Origin: Deltaproteobacteria bacterium
GTDB taxonomy: Bacteria; Desulfobacterota; Anaeroferrophillalia; Anaeroferrophillales; Tharpellaceae
Assembly: GCA_030595135.1 (NCBI GenBank)
Contig: JAUVDU010000084.1
Span: forward strand, 1 to 6,909
Direction of reading: 5' to 3'
DNA length: 6,909 nt
A model generated the notes under the pieces. The model was not told the DNA's origin and searched no databases. It was given only the letters and a program-made list of their open reading frames with translations. Below, in pieces: positions 1 through 4,785 of the stretch (position 1 is the first letter of the stretch; the number at the start of each line of letters is the position of its first letter). The position numbers and the translations under genes are program-made.

Positions 1-113
1 TTTGTAGAATTCGGAGCTACCTATCTACGTGTCGCAAGCATGGAGTCTCTTCAAGTCATGCTTTGGGGCGGTTATTTAGAGGTTCATTGCCTGGTTTTCT
101 CTTGCAGGATTAA
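1..113 (+). CDS. C-terminal end of IS66-family transposase (partial, 5' end outside window)
   Basis: The frame starting at base 3 is open from the window edge to a TAA at 111-113. It encodes 36 residues, including RIRSYLSTCRKHGVSSSHAL and then LFRGSLPGF. An arginine-rich RIRSYLST(C/A)RK(H/Q)G segment followed by ALxxLFxGxxP is how I recall the extreme C-terminus of IS66-type transposases (TnpC, DDE class). A matching terminal repeat follows 16 bp after the stop, as expected for the 3' end of an insertion sequence. A different frame through the same bases is also open but resembles nothing I know. With only the tail visible, I cannot tell whether the transposase is intact. The family call is from memory of the motif, so confidence is moderate. 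Confidence 0.6.
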   Translation, partial: CRIRSYLSTCRKHGVSSSHALGRLFRGSLPGFLLQD

Positions 114-141
114 TATGGCAAAAATTACGCTGAACAGTTAC
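1..141 (+). mobile_element. Right end of an IS66-like insertion sequence
   Basis: This stretch combines the transposase tail with a terminal repeat at 130-141, CTGAACAGTTAC. Its reverse complement, GTAACTGTTCAG, begins with GTAA as IS66-family ends typically do. It is identical over 12 of 12 bases to the left end of the 243-bp element at 3902. The left end of this insertion sequence and its target duplication lie outside the window. If the family's usual 8-bp duplication applies, it would be ATATATGT at 142-149. Confidence 0.55.
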
Positions 142-287
142 ATATATGTTACGTTTATGTCATATATGCATGTGTTGCTCAGCAGTGTCCGGTTTGCTAA
201 TTGCAACCCGATATCCCTAGATTTTTTTGCAAAGCAAGTTGCTAACCGGATAGTACTGTGTGTTGCTAGATGAATGAGGCTGTTGCC

Positions 288-2120
288 ATGAAGAAACTCT
301 TCCGATTTGGGTTGGTTAGCGGATTGCTGTTGCTTGGGCTGCTGGTCATTGCCGGGATCGCTCTGAAGGTCTATTTTAATGAAGAGCGTTTGCGTTCTTT
401 GATTTTGCCGCCAATACGTGAGGCCTTAGGCCGCGAAGTCAAGATTGCTTCTTTGCAGATTGATCTCTTAAGTGGGGTTAAAGTTGCCGGTTTGGTTATT
501 AAAGAAGCTGACGGAGAAGCTGACTTTGTGGTTGTTAAAGAGTTTAGCCTTGGTTACAGTCTCTGGCCCCTGTTCGGAAAACGGTTGGAGATCAGTCGAG
601 TTAGAATTGGGCAGCCGGTTATAAAGATTTGGCGTAATCGGGAAGGCCTCTATAACTATAGTGATTTGAAGTTTTTGCAGGCCGGGTCTGAAGAGGGTGC
701 TGAATCCGGCTTGCAAGCACCTGTGTCGGACGAGGATACGGCCGCTAAAGTTTCACCCGCCGCCTTGCCGTTGGCCCTGGTGGTGCAACACTGTGAAATT
801 ACGGATGCCATTCTCTCATTCCATGATGAGCTGGGAGAATTTCCCAAAATCGATCTTGAAGCGAATCTAAAAAGCCGCTTGGATCTCGGGGATCTAAGGC
901 CGGAATCGATCAATGTTGAAGGTAAACTAGACTTCTCTCTGACGGCTGAATATCACTCTTTGACCCCAAAAGTTCAGGGGACGGTTGAGTTTGACCGGCA
1001 GAAGGTGATTTATCGGGTATTCGTTAAGCAGGAACATGAGGAGTGTACAATAAGCGGTTCGGTGAGTGATTATCTGGCGGCCAAACCGGCGATAATTCTC
1101 AATCTTGATTCGCCCCGCTTGGATCTGGCCTATCTTGCGGCTCTTGGTCAACAGCTTTCAGCTGCCGGTGGTTCCGGTGCGAAACCGGCGCAAGAACAGG
1201 AGAAACCCGGAAAAATCGCAAAACCGGCTTCCGTTCCGCCATCTCCGCCGCCGCTAACGGCAGATGGGGTGCTTAACATCAAACAAGCCGTTTATGAAAA
1301 CTTTCAGGTCGAAAATTTCAGCCTCCAATACCATTATGAGGATGCTCTTTTGCGAATCAAGGAGCTGAAAGGTGATCTGGCTGATGGTTCGTTTGCGGCA
1401 GCGGCAGTGATTAAGCCGTTTCTTTCCCAGCCCGAGTTTCAGGGGGACTTTTCATTTGCCGATCTTCAGTTATCGGCGTTAATGGCGATGGCGGCCCCGG
1501 CCTTTAAGGATAACCTGGGTGGTGCTGGGCATGGTCAATTCAAATTTAGCGGCCGAGGAGCCCAAGCCGCGTCTTTGCAGAAAAGTTTATCGGTTGAAGG
1601 TGAGTATGGTTTGCGCCGGGGCGGCCTTAATAATCTGCCTTTGACCAGGAATCTGGCTCAGCTTTTAGGGCTGCCTGAGTTGGAAAATCTTAAAATTGCC
1701 GATCTGACCGGTAACTTGCGGCTTAAAGATGGTCAGGTCAACCTTAATAATGCCTGGAGTGGTGATCAGCTCAGTGGTCAGGCGATTGGCAAAATCGGTC
1801 TTGATGGTAGTCTTGATTTGCCGCTCCACCTGGTCTTGAGCCGCAAGCTTAGTGCAAAGATGGCCCAGCGTTATCCTTGGGTTAAGGAGAGTTTTAATGA
1901 CGATGAAGAGGCCGTTGTCGATCTGGGCTTGGCCGGAACCCTGTCAAAACCCAGATTGCGGCTCGATGAAAAAAAGGTGCAAAAACAATTACAGAAAAAA
2001 TTGGAGAAAAAAATATTAGAAAAGTTGGCAGAGAAGCTGGCCGACAAAGAGGGTGAGTCGAGTAATAAAGGGGGCGACGTCAAGCCCGAGGATCTGTTGC
2101 GTCAATTTCTTAAAGAGTAG
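288..2120 (+). CDS. AsmA-family envelope protein, N-terminally anchored
   Basis: This 610-residue protein has one N-terminal membrane anchor (about residues 7-28, GLLLLGLLVIAGIAL) after a short basic start (MKKLFRF). A long beta-rich periplasmic body follows. The N-terminal part has the AsmA pattern NEERLRSLILPPIREALGRE followed by VKIASLQIDLLSG. A Pro/Ala/Lys-rich linker at about 292-326 divides the body. The C-terminal part (about 470-520: LTGNLRLKDGQVNL, then LDLPLHLVL) matches the AsmA C-terminal region. AsmA-like proteins are thought to span the periplasm and help outer-membrane lipid or protein homeostasis; the exact role here is unknown. The tail (about 559-610) is strongly Lys/Glu-rich and probably helical. 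An in-frame ATG at 270 is possible. I prefer 288 because GAGG at 276-279 is 8 bases upstream and the signal sequence then starts directly at MKK. Confidence 0.85.
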   Translation: MKKLFRFGLVSGLLLLGLLVIAGIALKVYFNEERLRSLILPPIREALGREVKIASLQIDLLSGVKVAGLVIKEADGEADFVVVKEFSLGYSLWPLFGKRLEISRVRIGQPVIKIWRNREGLYNYSDLKFLQAGSEEGAESGLQAPVSDEDTAAKVSPAALPLALVVQHCEITDAILSFHDELGEFPKIDLEANLKSRLDLGDLRPESINVEGKLDFSLTAEYHSLTPKVQGTVEFDRQKVIYRVFVKQEHEECTISGSVSDYLAAKPAIILNLDSPRLDLAYLAALGQQLSAAGGSGAKPAQEQEKPGKIAKPASVPPSPPPLTADGVLNIKQAVYENFQVENFSLQYHYEDALLRIKELKGDLADGSFAAAAVIKPFLSQPEFQGDFSFADLQLSALMAMAAPAFKDNLGGAGHGQFKFSGRGAQAASLQKSLSVEGEYGLRRGGLNNLPLTRNLAQLLGLPELENLKIADLTGNLRLKDGQVNLNNAWSGDQLSGQAIGKIGLDGSLDLPLHLVLSRKLSAKMAQRYPWVKESFNDDEEAVVDLGLAGTLSKPRLRLDEKKVQKQLQKKLEKKILEKLAEKLADKEGESSNKGGDVKPEDLLRQFLKE

Positions 2121-2216
2121 GTGGGTAGGGGTTTGCTGAAGGTATCGTTAAAATAATCTTTTCGCTTTCACGAACCTTTTCAGGTTAACAATTCAACAAT
2201 ATATGGAGGTTAGGTC

Positions 2217-2390
2217 ATGGCATTAAGACTCTTGTGTATGGATTGCGACTATGAAAAACATTTAACTCCAGAGGAGAAAGATCTGAAAGTTTGCCCCAAA
2301 TGCGGCAAAACCAATATTCAGGTTTATGATGATGAACTTGGTAAAGGGGCCCATTGTGCCGGAACCATTAATCCGGTAACCCGAAAATAA
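2217..2390 (+). CDS. Small zinc-ribbon protein (57 aa), function unknown
   Basis: The start is set by a strong ribosome site, GGAGG at 2205-2209, 7 bases before the ATG. The protein begins MALRLLCMDC and carries two CxxC pairs: C7-M-D-C10 and C26-P-K-C29-G. That spacing is typical of a rubredoxin-like or zinc-ribbon knuckle binding one metal ion. A fifth cysteine (C47) lies in a distinct C-terminal segment (KGAHCAGTINPVTRK). There is no signal peptide or membrane segment, so it is probably cytoplasmic. It starts 96 bp after the AsmA gene and ends 10 bp before a strong terminator, so the two may share a transcript. I do not recognise a named family. The ribosome site, compact fold signature and terminator make a real gene very likely. 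Confidence 0.82.
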   Translation: MALRLLCMDCDYEKHLTPEEKDLKVCPKCGKTNIQVYDDELGKGAHCAGTINPVTRK

Positions 2391-2400
2391 TTCCACACTT

Positions 2401-2446
2401 TTAGCAAAAAAACGCGGGTAAATTTTTCTCGCGTTTTTTTTGCTAA
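2401..2446 (+). terminator. Strong intrinsic terminator, probably bidirectional
   Basis: The arm TTAGC-A7-CGCGGG pairs with CTCGCG-T8-GCTAA around a 9-base loop. The GC core is followed by a T8 run, and on the other strand by a run of seven Ts, so it could stop transcription from both sides. It sits 10 bp after the zinc-ribbon gene. It may once also have served the convergent phosphatase gene, from which it is now separated by a 164-bp insertion. Confidence 0.88.
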
Positions 2447-2449
2447 CTA

Positions 2450-2613
2450 GTGCCTGACCGAAAACCTGACAATTTTCTTGAGTGCAAGGCAGGCGCACTG
2501 TCAGCATTCCCGTTGGTCATAATTTTAACCGGAGGCATACACTGAGTATTCCGAGGATTAAAGTTTGAGCCTAACGCCGCAATCGGGGGAATTGGTGGTT
2601 TTCGGTTGCGCAC
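2450..2613. mobile_element. 164-bp TA-flanked miniature element (MITE-like, copy 1)
   Basis: The ends form an imperfect inverted repeat: left GTGCCTGACCGAAAACC (2450-2466) and right, reverse-complemented, GTGCGCAACCGAAAACC. Fourteen of 17 bases match. A TA dinucleotide lies directly outside each end (2448-2449 and 2614-2615), as expected for target duplication by an IS630/Tc1-mariner type transposase. There is no coding capacity. The interior holds a loose dyad, with TTTAACCGGAGGCATA at 2524-2539 facing the reverse complement of TATTCCGAGGATTAAA. It also shares a 42-bp core (31 of 42 identical, ungapped) with the element at 4260-4400. The element sits between two convergent genes, directly behind a terminator. 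Confidence 0.7.
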
Positions 2614-3815
2614 TAACGGACTTGAATTGCCAGCATGGTAATATCATCTTCTGCTTCCAGCCCCTCCCCGAAACTCATAACCTGTTTGTAGATCTCCTCA
2701 ATTAGATCCGTCGGTCCTGAACCATGCTGTTTTTTGATTATGGTCTGAAGTCGATCAAAGCCAAACATCTCGTCTTTGGGGTTAACGAATTCGTTAATGC
2801 CGTCGGTGTGGCAGAAAACTGTATCTCCGTTTTTAAACGATACGGTCTCTTCGGTAAAAGGGACAAATCCGCCCATGCCGATCGGGGCAGCACCTTTGCC
2901 CATCAGGGTAAGTGAGCCGTCTGTATGCAATAAGAGGGGCGCCGGGTGTCCGGCACTAGCGTAGGTGATCTGCTTCTTGTCGCCATCTAAGAGGAGGCAG
3001 GTCATGGTGAAATAGGCATCAAAACGATCCATGGGGTATTCCCGATCAAGTATTTTAAGCAGTTTGCTGGGCGAAAAATTGTCTTCATGCTTGTGGATGT
3101 ACTGTTGGATACGTTGGGTGATAGAGACCGTAACCAGAGCGGCCGGGACTCCGTGGCCACTGACATCAACCATATAGGCGACAACTTTTCCTTTATCTAG
3201 AATGATCAGGTTGAGAATGTCGCCGCCGACTGATATGCAGGGCTCATATTTCCAGGCGAAAGTGAAGGCTTTGTGATCCGGGCAGGACTTCGGCAGGAGG
3301 CTACGCTGGATGCCGGCGGCGGCTTCCAGATCCTTTTCAATCAGGAGGCGGCGTTCTTCAATAAGCCGTTTGCGGGTTTCAGCTTCCGTAATATCGTCAA
3401 CAATAATTATCACCATATCCTTTTGGTTGAAGGATATGTATTTAACCGAGATCAGCAGATGTTTGTTGATGGTTTCGCCGGAAATGATAAAGCTGCGGCT
3501 GATCAGCTGGCCTGCGGAGGAGATTTTTTCGGTCAGAGCCTTAACGATGGCGCTGCGAATCAGGCAGCTTTTACACTCTTCAAGAGTTCCGCAATCCTTG
3601 CCCGCTGTAAGCGGAAAGATACAGCCGATGGCATTGCCGCAGAGTTGACCTTCGACTTCGGCTTCGCTTTTGGCAAAGATCTTTTCAAAAACCTGATTGA
3701 CCTGGCGCACTCGAGCTTCATGGTCGACAACAAAAACGGCAGAATTGAGATGGTCAAAGAGGGTGTTAAGGAAAGTGTTGGCTTCAATGGCATTTTCGAG
3801 CCAGATTTCACTCAT
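2613..3815 (-). CDS. PAS-domain SpoIIE/RsbU-type PP2C serine phosphatase
   Basis: This 400-residue soluble protein starts with a PAS sensor domain (about 15-145; core LNSAVFVVDHEARVRQVNQV), followed by a helical linker (about 145-175). The C-terminal SpoIIE-type PP2C domain (about 180-400) carries the metal-site motifs GGD at 197-199, DVSGHG at 217-222, SAGHPAP at 287-293, HTDG at 336-339 and DD at 390-391. Such enzymes dephosphorylate Ser/Thr on anti-sigma-factor antagonists or related partners in response to the sensor domain. No partner gene is visible nearby. The PAS domain contains a cysteine cluster, C59, C65, C75, C81 and C84, of the form CxxxxxC...CG...CxxC, suggesting a bound metal or redox sensing. 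The ATG is preceded by GGAG with 8-base spacing. The TAG stop spans the TA target and the first base of the flanking miniature element. Confidence 0.92.
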   Translation of the reverse strand: MSEIWLENAIEANTFLNTLFDHLNSAVFVVDHEARVRQVNQVFEKIFAKSEAEVEGQLCGNAIGCIFPLTAGKDCGTLEECKSCLIRSAIVKALTEKISSAGQLISRSFIISGETINKHLLISVKYISFNQKDMVIIIVDDITEAETRKRLIEERRLLIEKDLEAAAGIQRSLLPKSCPDHKAFTFAWKYEPCISVGGDILNLIILDKGKVVAYMVDVSGHGVPAALVTVSITQRIQQYIHKHEDNFSPSKLLKILDREYPMDRFDAYFTMTCLLLDGDKKQITYASAGHPAPLLLHTDGSLTLMGKGAAPIGMGGFVPFTEETVSFKNGDTVFCHTDGINEFVNPKDEMFGFDRLQTIIKKQHGSGPTDLIEEIYKQVMSFGEGLEAEDDITMLAIQVR

Positions 3816-3851
3816 TTATAAATCTCCAAACGAAAGGTTAGCTTTTCATTG

Positions 3852-3880
3852 AAGCTACCTTGCAAACCCGTTGCTGTCAA
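3852..3880 (-). promoter_or_regulatory. Candidate sigma70-type promoter for the phosphatase gene
   Basis: On the minus strand a perfect -35 box TTGACA (3875-3880) is followed after 17 bases by a weak -10, TAGCTT (3852-3857; 3 of 6 consensus). Start of transcription would fall near 3845, giving a leader of about 30 bases before the ATG. The -35 lies about 20 bp from the end of the 243-bp element at 3902. Confidence 0.4.
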
Positions 3881-3901
3881 GTTTAAACTATTTAATTACT
3901 G

Positions 3902-4144
3902 GTAACTGTTCAGGTGTCCACCATTTGAGATTGAAGCCACCACCGGGCGTTCTAGGCGCTTGTCCCTCCACTTTTTAAGTAAAATTTCTGTTTTTCCAGC
4001 GCTCATTACGCTGAAATTGAAGAACTCGCTCGTGCCTCGCTCAAACAGCTTCAATTTCGGGTGCTTCATTCGCTGGGAAAAACGACGAAATTTTCCGAGA
4101 CGTTCCGAGAAACCGCCTGACTGCTCTCCATGCTGAATAGTTAC
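3902..4144. mobile_element. 243-bp non-autonomous element with IS66-like ends
   Basis: The left end GTAACTGTTCAG (3902-3913) and the right end CTGAATAGTTAC (4133-4144) are inverted repeats matching at 11 of 12 bases. The left end is identical to the IS66-like terminal repeat at 130-141. Flanks are TAATTACT (3893-3900, one base before the left end) and TAATTATT (4145-4152), which match at 7 of 8 and may be a decayed 8-bp target duplication. I see no gene inside; the interior is dominated by a long imperfect hairpin. It is either a miniature derivative mobilised by the IS66-type transposase or a deletion remnant of one. Confidence 0.55.
3981..4094. repeat. Long imperfect hairpin inside the IS66-like element
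   Basis: Three paired segments are nested in register: AAAATTTC (3981-3988) with GAAATTTT (4087-4094); TTTTTCCAGCG (3991-4001) with CGCTGGGAAAAA (4071-4082; one bulged base); and GAAATTGAAG (4013-4022) with CTTCAATTTC (4049-4058), the last perfect over 10 bp. The apical 26 bases contain CTCGCT repeated. It could fold as a cruciform or as RNA. On present evidence it is part of the mobile element rather than a separate RNA gene. Confidence 0.6.
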
Positions 4145-4191
4145 TAATTATTAAGATATCTGGAACTTGATCTTTACTTAATGAGGGAAAT

Positions 4192-4219
4192 TTGCTAGTC
4201 ATATCGGTCAGATTATATT
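4192..4219 (+). promoter_or_regulatory. Candidate promoter for the yebG-mod operon
   Basis: TTGCTA (4192-4197) and TATATT (4214-4219; 5 of 6 consensus) are separated by 16 bases in an AT-rich stretch. This is the best promoter-like pair I see between the two mobile elements. I found no LexA-type box (CTGT-N8-ACAG) near it, although yebG is SOS-controlled in Escherichia coli. The downstream miniature element would lengthen the leader RNA to about 195 bases. Confidence 0.3.
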
Positions 4220-4259
4220 TTGTCGAAAAAATTAAACTTCGATCATGTTGGATGTATTA

Positions 4260-4400
4260 GGAGGTTGTCAGAGAATAGCAATTTTTTCTCAGATCGAGGC
4301 ATGCGAAAAAAATTACCACAGGCATATGCCTGATATTCCGAGGATAATTTTTTGAGCATAACAAAGAGCTGGGGAAAAAGGGCATTCTCGGACAGGCTCC
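4260..4400. mobile_element. 141-bp TA-flanked miniature element (MITE-like, copy 2)
   Basis: The ends GGAGGTTGTCAGAGAATAGC (4260-4279) and, reverse-complemented, GGAGCCTGTCCGAGAATGCC (4381-4400) match at 15 of 20 bases. TA lies directly outside both ends (4258-4259 and 4401-4402). The core at 4321-4362 aligns with 2534-2575 of the other TA-flanked element, including 12 identical bases TATTCCGAGGAT and then TTTGAGC. It contains the perfect palindrome GGCATATGCC (4321-4330), enclosed by AAAAAATTA and TAATTTTTT arms. It has no open frame of note. It lies in the presumed leader of yebG and ends 21 bp before the start codon. Confidence 0.7.
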
Positions 4401-4421
4401 TAGGGAATTGGGAGAGATAGA

Positions 4422-4766
4422 ATGGCAGTTATCGTTCAATACATCGTGGTCAGAAATGGAGAGCAGAAGATGACTTTTACCTCCAAAAAAGAGGCCGATG
4501 CTTATGACAAACTTCTCGATGTCGCCGACCAGATGTACGCTTTTTTGCAGTCGGCAAAACTTGAGATGAGCGCTGATCAGTTGGAAGAGTTATCTTTTTA
4601 TCTGGCCAAGAATCGGGAAACGGCCGTGGGCTTGTTGCGCGGTGGGAAAGCGAAAAAAGAGCCAGCCGCAGCTGTGGCCGGTAGCCGGGCGGCCAGCGGC
4701 CGGAAAACGGCAAAAGCCAAAAAAACGGCAGCCCCGGATGCCGGTGCGGCTGCAAGTAAAGCGTAA
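4422..4766 (+). CDS. yebG: YebG-family protein
   Basis: This 114-residue protein begins MAVIVQYIVVRNGEQKMTFT and continues SKKEADAYDKLLDVADQM. It closely follows Escherichia coli YebG (MAVEVKYVVIREGEEKMSF, SKKEADAYDKMLDTAD), a small LexA-regulated SOS protein of unknown molecular function. The conserved part covers about residues 1-72. The rest is a low-complexity Ala/Lys-rich tail (KAKKEPAAAV, GRKTAKAKKTAAP) resembling histone-H1-like tails, which could bind nucleic acid; that is inference. GGAG at 4411-4414 gives a 7-base spacing to the ATG. The binding-protein gene begins 19 bp after its stop, suggesting co-transcription. Regulation by DNA damage is not supported by any operator I could see. 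Confidence 0.9.
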   Translation: MAVIVQYIVVRNGEQKMTFTSKKEADAYDKLLDVADQMYAFLQSAKLEMSADQLEELSFYLAKNRETAVGLLRGGKAKKEPAAAVAGSRAASGRKTAKAKKTAAPDAGAAASKA

Positions 4767-4773
4767 TTTAAGC

Positions 4774-4778
4774 GGGAG
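4774..4778 (+). promoter_or_regulatory. Ribosome binding site that fixes the TTG start of the modA-like gene
   Basis: GGGAG lies 7 bases before TTG at 4786, in the short gap after the yebG stop. No ATG or GTG occurs in the right frame between that stop and the signal-peptide core. The in-frame ATG at 4642 lies inside yebG and would put a charged, non-signal segment ahead of the hydrophobic core. Confidence 0.75.
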
Positions 4779-4785
4779 TTGCAGT

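Noticed and set aside
188..250. Inverted repeat TCCGGTTTGC / GCTAACCGGA before the AsmA gene
   Set aside because: Arms are only 10 bp with a mismatch and a 43-base loop, with no flanking features of an element or terminator.
40..273. Open frame of 77 codons (open back to the window edge) before the AsmA gene
   Set aside because: It overlaps the IS66-like tail in another frame and runs across the terminal repeat and AT-rich flank. It has no ribosome site or recognisable motif.
3273..3821. Plus-strand open frame of 182 codons opposite the phosphatase gene
   Set aside because: It is antisense to a gene with clear PAS and PP2C motifs, and its translation shows no family features.
3981..4094. 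Long hairpin as a stand-alone structured RNA gene
   Set aside because: It lies fully inside an element bounded by IS66-like ends, so it is explained as element structure unless expression is shown.
4145..4421. LexA box, ModE site or molybdenum-cofactor riboswitch upstream of yebG-mod
   Set aside because: No CTGT-N8-ACAG pair and no recognisable ModE or riboswitch pattern was found by eye; the structure seen there belongs to the miniature element.
4642..4785. Longer N-terminus for the ModA-like protein from the ATG at 4642
   Set aside because: It would lie inside yebG, add a basic low-complexity stretch and bury the signal peptide. TTG at 4786 has a well-placed GGGAG.
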